Shown here in pieces: positions 15,778 through 24,502 of a DNA stretch of 34,009 nucleotides. Location: assembly GCF_002743055.1 (NCBI RefSeq), contig NZ_PDYM01000033.1:1-34009 (forward strand). The letters are read 5' to 3'. Numbering within the stretch: position 1 is the stretch's first letter; the number at the start of each line of letters is the position of its first letter. This DNA comes from Sporosarcina sp. P13. GTDB lineage: Bacteria > Bacillota > Bacilli > Bacillales_A > Planococcaceae. Below the pieces are notes generated by a model. The model saw only the letters and a list, made by a program, of their open reading frames with translations. It searched no databases and had not been told where the DNA came from. The position numbers and the translations under genes are program-made.

Positions 15778-16152
15778 ATGTATATAGTTAAAACACTTAT
15801 TCAAGTTATTGTGCTCTATGGATTTTTCATGCTCGGCTCATTTTTGCGGGAAACGTTATCGATCCCGTTACCGGGGAGCATTATTGGTTTACTTCTATTA
15901 TGGGCATTGTTGTCGTTTCGGGTAATTCCGCTTCGCTTTGTCGAGAAGGGTGCGTATGTATTTCTATCGACATTACCGCTATATATGATCCCAGCAACAG
16001 TAGGTGTCATGAATTACGGGTATGTTTTTGTAGGTAAAGGCTGGTTGCTAATTGTCATCACGATTGGAAGTACATTCATTACGATGGCTGTTGCGAGTCT
16101 TGTCAGTCAATCCATTGCCAAACGCCAGATGAAAAATGAGGTGCTTTCATGA
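15778..16152 (+). CDS. lrgA: CidA/LrgA-family holin-like membrane protein
   Basis: A 124-residue integral membrane protein with four predicted helices (about 5-22, 29-46, 58-78, 86-110) and the family motif LPGSIIGL after helix 1. Known members of this family influence murein hydrolase activity, programmed lysis and, in B. subtilis and Staphylococcus, overflow metabolism and pyruvate or acetate transport together with LrgB. GAGGTGG precedes the ATG by 4-5 nt. The stop overlaps the lrgB start (ATGA), so the two are translationally coupled. It could equally be named cidA; the two branches are hard to separate from sequence alone. Confidence 0.9.
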   Translation: MYIVKTLIQVIVLYGFFMLGSFLRETLSIPLPGSIIGLLLLWALLSFRVIPLRFVEKGAYVFLSTLPLYMIPATVGVMNYGYVFVGKGWLLIVITIGSTFITMAVASLVSQSIAKRQMKNEVLS

Positions 16153-16841
16153 ACCTGATATTACTGGCGGTCTTGATGGTTTTCTTGACGGTCATAGTGT
16201 ATTTTTTTATGAATGTAGTCTATGTACGTCTACGTTCCGCATTTTTAGTGCCGATTTTGACGACAACGGTTGCGTTAGTCGTTGTCTTTACGTTGCTAGA
16301 TGTTTCGTATGATACATATATGATTGGGGGGCAGTGGATCGATGCGCTACTTGGTCCCGCGATTGTGTCACTTTGTATTCCGTTATATAAACAAAGAGAA
16401 TTGATTAAAAGAAACTTGTTGCCGATTGGTAGTGGAGTCTTGGCGGGCGGAGTCGTAGGTATGCTGACGGGTGGCCTTGCAGCAAGACTTGCGGGCTTTT
16501 CAACAGAGTTTCTTGCTAGTATTTTACCGAAATCGATTACGTCACCGATTGCGATGCAAATTGCAGAACAGCTAGGCGGAATACCGTCACTCGCAACTGT
16601 ATTTGTCATTATTGCGGGATTAACTGGCATGCTGATCGGTCCGTTGCTCAATAAATGGCTAAAAATCGATACTGCGGTCGGCCAGGGAATCGGATTAGGT
16701 GTGGCGGCACATGCAATTGGTACATCGAAAGCGCTAGAGTATGGAGAACAGGAAGCTTCCATGAGCTCGGTTGCGATGACGTTGTCAGCCATTATAGGTG
16801 CACTCGTTGGACCATTATTTGGACTATGGCTGTTTCCATAG
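16149..16841 (+). CDS. lrgB: CidB/LrgB-family membrane protein
   Basis: A 230-residue membrane protein with about six to seven hydrophobic segments and the LrgB signatures LPKSITSPIAMQIAEQLGG (from about residue 125) and GVAAHAIGTSKALE (from about 185). It works with LrgA, now best seen as a partner in transport of small organic acids and in control of lysis. The start overlaps the lrgA stop by 4 nt. A perfect 17-bp hairpin terminator follows about 90 nt downstream. Four-fold degenerate use and length are ordinary for the family. Confidence 0.93.
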   Translation: MNLILLAVLMVFLTVIVYFFMNVVYVRLRSAFLVPILTTTVALVVVFTLLDVSYDTYMIGGQWIDALLGPAIVSLCIPLYKQRELIKRNLLPIGSGVLAGGVVGMLTGGLAARLAGFSTEFLASILPKSITSPIAMQIAEQLGGIPSLATVFVIIAGLTGMLIGPLLNKWLKIDTAVGQGIGLGVAAHAIGTSKALEYGEQEASMSSVAMTLSAIIGALVGPLFGLWLFP

Positions 16842-16930
16842 AAGGGCGAGATTCCTTTTCGACTATAGCTCGTCTAGTTTATTTCGATTCACCCCTGACT
16901 AGAAACAGAATATGCAATAGGGTAAACGTG

Positions 16931-16977
16931 AAGTGCCAGATTCTCAAAGAGTATATTGAGAATCTGGCACTTTTTTT
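16931..16977 (+). terminator. Strong terminator after lrgAB
   Basis: AAGTGCCAGATTCTCAA and TTGAGAATCTGGCACTT pair perfectly over 17 bp around an 8-nt loop, and T7 follows. It lies just before the convergent end of the YfcC-type gene. Confidence 0.95.
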
Positions 16978-16988
16978 AGAAACCATTA

Positions 16989-18425
16989 TTAATAATTAAT
17001 TAAACTAGCGAATACTACAAAAATAGCTCCGATTGAGATGAAAATAATTATTAATGGCCAAATGAATTTCAGCCATTTTTCATAAGAGATGCCTGTTGCA
17101 GCAAGATAAGCCATTAAAGTGGACCCGGTCGGGAAAATTAAGTTGGTAAATCCGTCTCCCAAATGGAAGGACAATACAGTCGTCTGTCTCGTGATCCCGA
17201 CCAGGTCGCCGAGAGGAATCATTATCGGCATCGTCACAGCTGCTTGACCAGACCCTGAATTGATGAAGAAGTTAATAACGTTCTGAGAAAGGTAGATGCT
17301 GATTACCTTAATATAATCCGGCATAAACATAATAATATTGGATAACCCGTAAACGAGGGAGTCAATAATATTACCTTCTTCCAAGACAAGTGGAATTGTT
17401 CTCGCAATTCCTACAATAAGTGCACCTAATATGACAGCTTTTGCTCCTTCAATAAACTCTTCCGATATACGTGATGAACTGAATCGTGCACAAATTCCTG
17501 AGATAATACCCATTGCTAGAAATAAAGCAGCCATTTCTTCAATATACCAGCCTTTTTCCTTTACGCCCCATACCAGTAGTCCGATTCCCAGCACAAATGT
17601 GAGGATCACTAGAAAGTCTTTCACTTGAAATGTGGAGGATAATTGTGAATCTTGGTGATTTGCACGTGCTTCTTCTTCAAGGTCGGCTACTAAACTTTTA
17701 GCCGGGTCAGCCTTGACCTTTTTTGCATAACGAATAATATAGATACTTGAAACGATTACGAGTACGACTAGCAAGATCATCCGCAGCCACATACCTGAAT
17801 AGGTAGGCAGACCGGCAATCTCCTGAGCAACTCCCACGGTAAATGGATTCATGACACCTGCAATGAAACCGCAAAAGGCACCTATGAGTACAATAGCCAT
17901 ACCGGTTAGTGCATCATACTTCAATGATCTGGCAAGCGCTACGACTAGAGGAACTAACCCTAATGCCTCGATACTCATTCCGATAGTTGCCCCGCCGATT
18001 GCAAAAATGAACATCAATATAGGGATGATTAATATTTCCCTTTTCCCCAGTTTACTGGCTACTGTGCTGATTACCGCATCAAATGCCCCAGTCGAAGTGA
18101 TGATTCGGAATGAACCGCCTACTACGAAGATGAATAAAATGATCCCGCTAGATGCATTTAATCCTGCAATAATCAAACCTGGAATTGCAATAGGACTTAC
18201 GGGATTGTTAGTAATGGAATGAAACGAACCATCTTCCACTAACATTCTTCCGCTTTCTGGATCTTCCACCCGGTCAAATTCTCCGGCAGGAATTATGTAT
18301 GTCAGTGCTGCCGTAATGAGAATAATGAAGAAAATCAGTGCAAATACATGAGGTACTTTTAGATAGGCGCTCGTGGTTTTCTCTTTTACCTTCTTTTTCT
18401 TTTCTTCTATCGTTTCAATATTCAA
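16989..18425 (-). CDS. YfcC-family (C4-dicarboxylate/amino-acid carrier type) transporter
   Basis: A 478-residue integral membrane protein with about twelve hydrophobic segments after a lysine-rich N-terminus, starting with KVPHVFALIFFIILITAAL and the conserved YIIPAGEFDR loop. SGSGQAAVTMPIMIPL and FPTGSTLMAYLA are the typical paired re-entrant motifs of this superfamily (YfcC/DcuC/AbgT-related). Substrates of most members are unknown; peptides, amino acids and C4-dicarboxylates are suggested. It starts at TTG (18425), overlapping the M20 peptidase stop (TTGA), behind GGGGGAGGG. The overlap implies that the carrier feeds the peptidase. No malonate carrier of the MdcF or MadLM type exists in the window, so this protein may import a malonate source. 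Confidence 0.85.
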   Translation of the reverse strand: MNIETIEEKKKKVKEKTTSAYLKVPHVFALIFFIILITAALTYIIPAGEFDRVEDPESGRMLVEDGSFHSITNNPVSPIAIPGLIIAGLNASSGIILFIFVVGGSFRIITSTGAFDAVISTVASKLGKREILIIPILMFIFAIGGATIGMSIEALGLVPLVVALARSLKYDALTGMAIVLIGAFCGFIAGVMNPFTVGVAQEIAGLPTYSGMWLRMILLVVLVIVSSIYIIRYAKKVKADPAKSLVADLEEEARANHQDSQLSSTFQVKDFLVILTFVLGIGLLVWGVKEKGWYIEEMAALFLAMGIISGICARFSSSRISEEFIEGAKAVILGALIVGIARTIPLVLEEGNIIDSLVYGLSNIIMFMPDYIKVISIYLSQNVINFFINSGSGQAAVTMPIMIPLGDLVGITRQTTVLSFHLGDGFTNLIFPTGSTLMAYLAATGISYEKWLKFIWPLIIIFISIGAIFVVFASLINY

Positions 18426-19801
18426 ATTGAACCCTCCCCCGCAAGATGCTTGGCGTGTTCACCAAGTGCATGAATTACATGACATGTACAGTTTATTCCA
18501 TTGAAAAAGTAGTCAACTTCTAAGTTTTCATTTGGAGAATGATTTCCTTGATCGAAGTTTGCATAAGGCATAATAATAGAAGGTACGCCCAAGACTTTCG
18601 TCCAAACATAATCAGGCAGTGAACTTCCTAGACTTGGCTGGACGAGGGGTTCCTGTTGATAGGAATCTTGCACAGCTTCGGTCACCACTTTCACAATATC
18701 AAGATCTGCGGATGTACGGGATGGTTCCATGGCGGAAATAAACTCCACCTCGATTTCAGGATCGTGTTTTTGGATATGCCTATTAATCTTGTCGTAGATA
18801 TCCATCGGGTCTTGATCCACGACGAGACGTACATCCATCTTCACTGTCGCAGTGGCAGGAATAATCGTTTGAACTCCTTCACCTGTGTATCCGCTATGTA
18901 AGCCGTTAATATTAAAGGTTGGTTCCATAGTAAGTTTATGATAATACGTCCCGCCATCCATATTTAATTGAGGGTAACCTATTTTATTTCCAATATCCCC
19001 AGCATCAAACGGCAACTTTCGCAGTAATTCTTTTTCACGTTCAGACGGTGGAAGAATGTGATCGTAAAAACCTTCTATCAGGACTTGACCGTCTTGATCA
19101 CACATCGTTTGCAACAAATTGATCAGCTTCCAGGCAGGGTTCGGAAGGATGTTTCCTGTGTTGCCTGAATGGTTTTCGCGGTCAGCACCTTTTGCCCTCA
19201 ATTCAAGGTCAAGGCAACCCCGTGTTCCTAATAAAAGAAGAGGTGCACCGCTATTATGGGAAGAACCGTCTGATGTATAGACAAGATCTGCCCGTAAAAG
19301 TTCTTTATGTTCTTTTACAAATGGGGAGAGGTTAGGACTGCCTATTTCTTCCTCACCCTCAAATAAAAATTTAATATTAATGGGTAACTTTCCAAAGATC
19401 CCTAAATACGTTTTGAGACCGAGCAATTGTGCCATTAACTGTCCTTTATTATCACCGACCCCTCTGCAATAGATGCGCCCGTCACGAATTGTAGGTTCGA
19501 AAGGTGGAGAAAGCCAGTGGTCAACAGGGTCCGGTGGCTGTACATCATAGTGTCCGTAAATTAGAAGCGTGAAACTGTGCTCGTTGTTAAGCATTTCTCC
19601 GTAGACAACTGGATGACCGTTAGTTTGCATAATCTGTGTGTCAATACCAATATCATCCATCGCCTTCTTGAGTAATTCTGCACATTCTGTTATTCCTGTG
19701 TTTTGTGCACTGATGCTTTTTTGTCGTAGTAATGTAAATAATTGTTCAAGATATTCTTCTTTTTGGCTGGAAAGTTCTTCTGGAATCCTGTCTAGATTCA
19801 T
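18422..19801 (-). CDS. M20-family metallopeptidase/amidohydrolase
   Basis: A 459-residue di-zinc hydrolase of the carboxypeptidase/dipeptidase M20 family. Metal ligands and base are visible: GHYDVQPP (His84, with Asp86 assisting), GVGDNKGQ (bridging Asp117), FEGEEEIGS (base Glu151, ligand Glu152), TSDGS (Asp178) and NHSPNEN (His421). The lid domain lies at about 200-320 with NGLHSGYTGEG. Such enzymes cut dipeptides or N-acyl amino acids; the exact substrate cannot be read here. AGGGTG precedes the ATG. It heads a two-gene operon with the transporter, divergent from gntR-mdc, and an operator-like palindrome lies about 70 nt upstream. A cytoplasmic enzyme, as no signal peptide is seen. Confidence 0.88.
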   Translation of the reverse strand: MNLDRIPEELSSQKEEYLEQLFTLLRQKSISAQNTGITECAELLKKAMDDIGIDTQIMQTNGHPVVYGEMLNNEHSFTLLIYGHYDVQPPDPVDHWLSPPFEPTIRDGRIYCRGVGDNKGQLMAQLLGLKTYLGIFGKLPINIKFLFEGEEEIGSPNLSPFVKEHKELLRADLVYTSDGSSHNSGAPLLLLGTRGCLDLELRAKGADRENHSGNTGNILPNPAWKLINLLQTMCDQDGQVLIEGFYDHILPPSEREKELLRKLPFDAGDIGNKIGYPQLNMDGGTYYHKLTMEPTFNINGLHSGYTGEGVQTIIPATATVKMDVRLVVDQDPMDIYDKINRHIQKHDPEIEVEFISAMEPSRTSADLDIVKVVTEAVQDSYQQEPLVQPSLGSSLPDYVWTKVLGVPSIIMPYANFDQGNHSPNENLEVDYFFNGINCTCHVIHALGEHAKHLAGEGSI

Positions 19802-19870
19802 GGAAACACCCTGCTTTCTGTTAGTGAATGACCGAATGTAACCGCTTACTAACGCGGTTTTATTAAACGA

Positions 19871-19890
19871 GAATACAGTCGACTATATTC
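19871..19890. promoter_or_regulatory. Candidate GntR operator, M20-facing site
   Basis: GAATACAGTCGACTATATTC is a near-perfect 20-bp palindrome (AGTCGACT core, one mismatched pair). It shares ACAGTCGAC (19875-19883) with a second site at 19991. On the minus strand it contains TATAGT, a possible -10 for the M20 operon, so a bound repressor would block it. FCD-type GntR proteins often bind short GT-AC palindromes. Confidence 0.6.
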
Positions 19891-19953
19891 TGATTCACAT
19901 GATAAAACATAATAGCTCAAAACGCAATCACAATTTCAAATTTTCTAAAAACG

Positions 19954-19982
19954 TTGAAAAATAAAATTGTAGAATATATAAT
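19954..19982 (+). promoter_or_regulatory. Promoter of gntR-mdc operon
   Basis: TTGAAA (19954-19959), a 17-nt spacer and a perfect TATAAT (19977-19982). The predicted start near 19989 abuts the second ACAGTCGAC copy. Confidence 0.82.
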
Positions 19983-19990
19983 TAGAATCG

Positions 19991-19999
19991 ACAGTCGAC
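19991..19999. promoter_or_regulatory. Candidate GntR operator at the gntR start site
   Basis: ACAGTCGAC repeats the core of the 20-bp palindrome 116 nt upstream and lies on the predicted transcription start of gntR. This position suits autorepression. Its flanks are less palindromic than those of the first site. Confidence 0.55.
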
Positions 20000-20027
20000 C
20001 AAATGTGAAAATCTGGGGGGATATGGA

Positions 20028-20678
20028 ATGGGATCGATGAAATTTACGAATAATGCCTTATCTAATACAATTGCGAAATACATAACAGAGCAAATTATTA
20101 CTGGGGAGCTCCAACCTGGCGAGAAGCTGGTAGAGCATATTTATGCTGAAGAATATGGAACGAGCAGAGCGCCTGTAAGAGAAGCAATCTATTTATTAGA
20201 CATTGAAGGGTTGGTAGAAAGAATTCCGCGGAAAGGTGCAATTGTCAAAGAGTACACGGAAAATGAAATTTACGACTTACTTGAAATCCGGAATATGCTT
20301 GAGAATATGGCGATGGATCGAATCGTAAAACACGGAACGGATCTTGAACTGTTGGAAAAGATGAGAGAACTTCAAGATAAAATGAAAAATGGAACGGACG
20401 TCCGTGCCCATACAGAATATAATCATTCTTTTCATATGTGCCTGATCAAAATGAGTAAAAGTGAAACAATCAAAGACATGTATTTGCGTCTTGGAACACC
20501 ATTGCTTAGAGTACAGAGTTTATCTTTTGGATGTGAAGGAAATATCGGAAAGTCCATAAAAGAACATGAAATAATAATCAAGCTCCTTGAAGAAGGAAAT
20601 ATGACTGAACTGTCAGCTGTTTTGTTACAACACAATAAAGACGTGATCTCGAATATACAGAAGAAACTTCATCCGTGA
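20028..20678 (+). CDS. GntR/FCD-family regulator of the malonate locus
   Basis: A 216-residue regulator. The winged helix spans about residues 8-75, with SRAPVREAIYLLDIEGLVER as recognition-helix region; the FCD ligand domain (about 80-210) keeps the usual metal-binding set (Asp83, His136, His180, His202), so it likely binds a carboxylate through a metal ion. GGGGGG lies 7 nt before the ATG at 20028. It is the first gene of the mdc operon, 35 nt before mdcH, and has a strong promoter with an operator-like sequence on the start site. Malonate or a malonyl compound is the natural candidate ligand. In Klebsiella the mdc genes are run by a LysR protein, so this is a different control type. Confidence 0.88.
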   Translation: MGSMKFTNNALSNTIAKYITEQIITGELQPGEKLVEHIYAEEYGTSRAPVREAIYLLDIEGLVERIPRKGAIVKEYTENEIYDLLEIRNMLENMAMDRIVKHGTDLELLEKMRELQDKMKNGTDVRAHTEYNHSFHMCLIKMSKSETIKDMYLRLGTPLLRVQSLSFGCEGNIGKSIKEHEIIIKLLEEGNMTELSAVLLQHNKDVISNIQKKLHP

Positions 20679-20713
20679 AAATTTGAGGATGAACATTTGA
20701 AGGGGGAAATGAC

Positions 20714-21670
20714 ATGAAAAGTGCTTTTCTATTTCCTGGACAAGGATCCCAACGGCCGGAATTCCTTCATGAACTTTCGAAATGTGCAGCAGTGAGTGAG
20801 ACATTAGAAGAGGCAAATGATCTCCTGGGTGAAAGCGTATTCAACTTTCATTCGAAAGAAGCACTGGCTTCAACAAAAGCCGTGCAGATATCACTTTTGA
20901 CTGCGGGAGTGGCAGCATACAGGGCATTCGATTTAGAAAGAATACAGCCGGATGTTGTCGGAGGTCATTCGGTTGGAGCATTTGGCGCAGCAGTGGCAGC
21001 AGGGGTTATGGAGTTTAAAGATGCGTTGAAGATTGTTGGGAAGCGCGGTGAATTAATGGAGCAGGCATTCCCTGTGGGGTACGGCATGGGGGTTGTGCTT
21101 GGGTTAGAGGCACATCAACTTGAACTTCTTATTGCACAAACTGTTGATAAGCAGTACCCGGTTTTTATGTCCAATCAAAATGCTCCGGATCAATTGACGA
21201 TTTCAGGTGCTTTACCGGGTATCCAAAAAGTGCTGGTTGAAGTACAGCAAAACGGAGCGCGCTGTGCTTCTTTATTGAACGTGAGTACACCGTCGCACTG
21301 TCCACTATTGTCTTCCGTTTCGGATACACTGCTTAAAGAGCTTCATGCGGTTTCGTTTAATCCGCCTTCTGTACCATATGTCGGAAATCGAAACGCGAGG
21401 CTGTTGTTTACTCCAGATGAGATTCGACAGGATCTTGCGGAAAGTGTTTCTTCAGCTGTTCAATGGCATGATGCCTCTTCAGTGTTATATGAAAATGGCG
21501 TACGGTTGTTTATTGAAATGCCTCCTGGAAATGTGCTGACACGGTTAGCAGATCGGGCATTTCCAGATGCTAAGGCATTATCAGTGACAGAAAACGGATT
21601 TGATGATTGTTTGTTTGTTGCAGAACGACAAAGACTAAAAAAACGAAAGGGGACAAATTATATATGGTAA
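20714..21670 (+). CDS. mdcH: Malonyl-CoA:ACP transferase, malonate decarboxylase epsilon subunit
   Basis: A 318-residue acyltransferase of the FabD fold. It loads malonyl from malonyl-CoA onto the thiol form of the decarboxylase acyl carrier protein to start the cycle. Visible are LFPGQGSQ (6-13), the nucleophile Ser86 in GGHSVGAFGAA, and the catalytic His195 in STPSHCPLL. GAAGGGGGA precedes the ATG. Its last codons overlap mdcA by 7 nt. A fatty-acid FabD would normally lie with fab genes; placement at the head of mdcABC argues for the malonate role. Confidence 0.93.
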   Translation: MKSAFLFPGQGSQRPEFLHELSKCAAVSETLEEANDLLGESVFNFHSKEALASTKAVQISLLTAGVAAYRAFDLERIQPDVVGGHSVGAFGAAVAAGVMEFKDALKIVGKRGELMEQAFPVGYGMGVVLGLEAHQLELLIAQTVDKQYPVFMSNQNAPDQLTISGALPGIQKVLVEVQQNGARCASLLNVSTPSHCPLLSSVSDTLLKELHAVSFNPPSVPYVGNRNARLLFTPDEIRQDLAESVSSAVQWHDASSVLYENGVRLFIEMPPGNVLTRLADRAFPDAKALSVTENGFDDCLFVAERQRLKKRKGTNYIW

Positions 21671-23319
21671 AACATATGGATCGTACAAAACGCTCATGGA
21701 CAACTAGACAGGATGCAAAGCAAAAGCGAAAGTCGGATGTTCGGAATTTGGTAGACGGGATGGTGATACCGACTGACCGTATTATAGAGGCAATGGAGAT
21801 ACTCATCCAACCGGGTGACCGAGTAGTGCTTGAAGGTAACAATCAAAAACAAGCTTCATTTTTATCTGAAGCGCTTGCCCGAGCAAATCCCAATATTTTA
21901 TTTGATCTGCATATGATTCTTTCCAGTATTTCTAGACCTGAACATTTGGATCTATTTGAACGTGGCATTGCCAGTAAAGTAGACTTCGCTTATGCCGGCC
22001 CGCAAAGTCTTCGAATGGCACAAATGGTAGAAGACGGTAAGGTGACGATGGGAGAAATCCATACATATATCGAATTATACGGACGTCTTTTCATCGATTT
22101 GATTCCTTCTGTAGCATTGGTTGCAGCTGATAAGGCGGATCGGTTCGGGAATTTATATACAGGACCGAATACGGAAGAAACTCCTACGCTTATTGAAGCA
22201 GCAGCATTTCGGGATGGTATTGTCATTGTTCAAGTAAACGAATTGATAGATGAATTGCCGAGGGTCGATATTCCAGGTTCTTGGATCGACTATGTTGTCG
22301 TAGCGGATGAACCATATGAGTTGGAACCTTTATTTACAAGAGACCCGAGGCATATTACAGATATACAAATTTTGCAAGCTATGATGATTATCCGGGGAAT
22401 TTATGAGAAACACGAAGTACAGTCACTCAATCATGGAATTGGCTACAATACAGCTGCCATTGAATTATTGCTTCCTACATACGGTGAGTCCCTTGGTCTT
22501 AAAGGGAAGATTTGCAAGCACTGGGCTCTGAATCCACATCCGACGATGATTCCGGCAATCGAGAGCGGATGGGTTGATAGTATGCACTGTTTCGGTGGTG
22601 AAGTCGGTATGGAAAAATACGTGGAAGCAAGACGGGATGTATTCTTTAATGGATCTGACGGCAGTATGCGTTCAAACCGGACATTGTCCCAAATGGCTGG
22701 ACAATACGCTGTGGATTTGTTTATAGGGTCAACGCTACAGATGGACAGCGAAGGAAACTCTTCTACAGTGACACGGGGACGACTTGCAGGTTATGGAGGT
22801 GCACCTAATATGGGACATGATCCCGGAGGTCGCCGTCACTCCACTCCTGCCTGGCTGAACATGATGACATCGGATGAACCACTAGCGCGTGGTAAAAAGT
22901 TGGTTGTACAAGTAGTAGAAACTTTCCAAAGCGGTAATAAACCAGTCTTTGTTGAGTCACTGGATGCAATCGACGTGAAAAATGATACTGGGCTTGCGAC
23001 TGCGCCTGTAATGATTTATGGAGATGATGTAACGCATGTCGTAACGGAGGAAGGCATTGCTTACTTATATAAGATTGACAGTATGGAAAAACGCCGAGAA
23101 GCGATTGCGGCAATTGCTGGTGTTACGGAAATCGGGAAAACGATAACGTCAGACAAAATAGAGGAATTACGGCGCGATGGATTCGTAGCATACCCTGAAG
23201 ACTTGGATATCCGACGGTCGGACGCAAAACGTTCGCTACTGGCTGCGAAGAGTGTGGAGGAACTGGTCGAGTGGTCAGATGGATTGTATGAGCCACCTGC
23301 TAAATTCAGAAGCTGGTGA
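21664..23319 (+). CDS. mdcA: Malonate decarboxylase alpha subunit (acetyl-ACP:malonate transferase)
   Basis: A 551-residue CoA-transferase-fold enzyme, the same length as Klebsiella MdcA. It swaps malonate for acetate on the acyl carrier protein, giving malonyl-ACP plus free acetate. Recognisable stretches are the N-terminal LVDGMVIPTDRIIEAMEIL, GKICKHWALNPHPTMIPAIE, FGGEVGMEKY (likely holding the catalytic Glu) and GYGGAPNMGHDPGGRRH. The ATG at 21664 has AAAGGGGA 8-9 nt upstream and gives the family length; a longer in-frame start inside mdcH has no site. Overlap with mdcH implies coupled translation; mdcB follows after 13 nt. Confidence 0.96.
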   Translation: MVKHMDRTKRSWTTRQDAKQKRKSDVRNLVDGMVIPTDRIIEAMEILIQPGDRVVLEGNNQKQASFLSEALARANPNILFDLHMILSSISRPEHLDLFERGIASKVDFAYAGPQSLRMAQMVEDGKVTMGEIHTYIELYGRLFIDLIPSVALVAADKADRFGNLYTGPNTEETPTLIEAAAFRDGIVIVQVNELIDELPRVDIPGSWIDYVVVADEPYELEPLFTRDPRHITDIQILQAMMIIRGIYEKHEVQSLNHGIGYNTAAIELLLPTYGESLGLKGKICKHWALNPHPTMIPAIESGWVDSMHCFGGEVGMEKYVEARRDVFFNGSDGSMRSNRTLSQMAGQYAVDLFIGSTLQMDSEGNSSTVTRGRLAGYGGAPNMGHDPGGRRHSTPAWLNMMTSDEPLARGKKLVVQVVETFQSGNKPVFVESLDAIDVKNDTGLATAPVMIYGDDVTHVVTEEGIAYLYKIDSMEKRREAIAAIAGVTEIGKTITSDKIEELRRDGFVAYPEDLDIRRSDAKRSLLAAKSVEELVEWSDGLYEPPAKFRSW

Positions 23320-23332
23320 ATGGAGGGGTGTT

Positions 23333-24166
23333 ATGATTCAAGAAAAGCATTCCTTTATTCGCTTTATTGCAAATACCGCCTGTCGTTCATTAATAGAAGA
23401 AGTAGAACTGACGCCGAAGCCGGGATTGGTGGACAGTGAAAATACGGGTGCGCATCAGGATCTTTCCATCCAATTAATGAAGGCTTCAGCAGAGTCACTT
23501 GAAGAGACGTTCGCGGAAATTGCAGAAATTAGCTATGGTGAGCAGCCTTCACAATTCATACGGGAAGAAATTGCAGCAATCGGACGTGCCGGGGAAAAGA
23601 GAATGTTCGAAGTAACCGGCGGTGTGAATACACATAAGGGAGCTATTTGGGCAATCGGACTTCTCGTCTCAGCTGCCTCTATTGGAAAAGGAATGGATCC
23701 ATTGGAAAAAACTATTTCAAACGCAGGTGAAATCGCGCGATATCCAGATCAGCATTGTCCCGTCTCATCGACAAATGGCGGAAAAGTCATGGTGAAGTAT
23801 AACGTAAATGGTGCAAGGGGTGAAGCGCAGCTCGGTTTTCCGCATATTTTCCTTCATTCACTTCCGATGTTGAAGCAATCTAGGAGTCAAGGCATGACCG
23901 AGGAAAATGCACGGCTGGCGGCACTTCTATCGTTAATTGCACACTTGGATGATACGTGCATACTACATCGCGGGGGCCCTGAGGCATTGTCATTTGCAAA
24001 GAAAGCGGCTGCCGCGATATTGCATGATGGAAATTTGCATTTGATAAAGTCTTTGGATGACGAATTTATCAAGCGAAATATATCCCCTGGTGGAAGTGCA
24101 GATCTGCTTGCGGCCACACTGTTTTTAGATAAAATCAAGTCGTATAAACCGATTTGCGAAGTATAA
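23333..24166 (+). CDS. mdcB: Triphosphoribosyl-dephospho-CoA synthase
   Basis: A 277-residue CitG/MdcB-family enzyme. It condenses ATP with 3'-dephospho-CoA to make the precursor of the decarboxylase prosthetic group. Signatures are ELTPKPGLVD (25-34), GAHQDLS (39-45) and GGVNTHKGAIW (96-106), followed near the C-terminus by LDDTCILHRGG and SPGGSADLLAATLF. The ATG at 23333 is used because GGAGGGG precedes it by 4 nt; a longer in-frame start overlapping mdcA is not credible. No citrate-lyase genes are near, so mdcB rather than citG. Confidence 0.95.
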   Translation: MIQEKHSFIRFIANTACRSLIEEVELTPKPGLVDSENTGAHQDLSIQLMKASAESLEETFAEIAEISYGEQPSQFIREEIAAIGRAGEKRMFEVTGGVNTHKGAIWAIGLLVSAASIGKGMDPLEKTISNAGEIARYPDQHCPVSSTNGGKVMVKYNVNGARGEAQLGFPHIFLHSLPMLKQSRSQGMTEENARLAALLSLIAHLDDTCILHRGGPEALSFAKKAAAAILHDGNLHLIKSLDDEFIKRNISPGGSADLLAATLFLDKIKSYKPICEV

Positions 24167-24205
24167 GATTAGCGAGCGTATAGATACAAATAGGAGGTGC
24201 TTCAT

Positions 24206-24502
24206 TTGGAGAGTTTCTTGTTTACCCACCCTGCAACCAAAAGTATTGACCGACCTGCTCATGTTGGGGTTGTAGGTTCAGGGGATTTGGAAATTATTCT
24301 GGAACCTAATGATCAGGCGACAGTAGAAGTATCGATTCGGACACATGTCACGGGACACAAAGCTACATGGGAAGCTGTTATTAAGCGCTTCTTTGAGCAG
24401 CATGATATAGCAGCAAACGTAAAGATCAATGATTTCGGAGCAACACCTGGAATGGTCGCTATGCGTCTAGCTCAGGCAGTGGAGGTGAGTAGCTATGATT
24501 AA
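24206..24502 (+). CDS. mdcC: Malonate decarboxylase acyl carrier protein (delta subunit)
   Basis: A 98-residue carrier protein. The prosthetic group (phosphoribosyl-dephospho-CoA) attaches to a Ser in VGSGDLE; here that Ser is residue 25, equal to Ser25 of Klebsiella MdcC. This supports the TTG start at 24206, which has AGGAGG 8 nt upstream; a GTG at 24197 would lie within the Shine-Dalgarno sequence itself. The distal segment INDFGATPGMVAMRLAQA is also typical. The last codons overlap mdcDE by 8 nt. Confidence 0.94.
   Translation: MESFLFTHPATKSIDRPAHVGVVGSGDLEIILEPNDQATVEVSIRTHVTGHKATWEAVIKRFFEQHDIAANVKINDFGATPGMVAMRLAQAVEVSSYD

Noticed and set aside
16220..16792. 190-codon minus-strand frame opposite lrgB
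   Set aside because: It is antisense to a clear LrgB gene, has no ribosome binding site that I trust and resembles no family.
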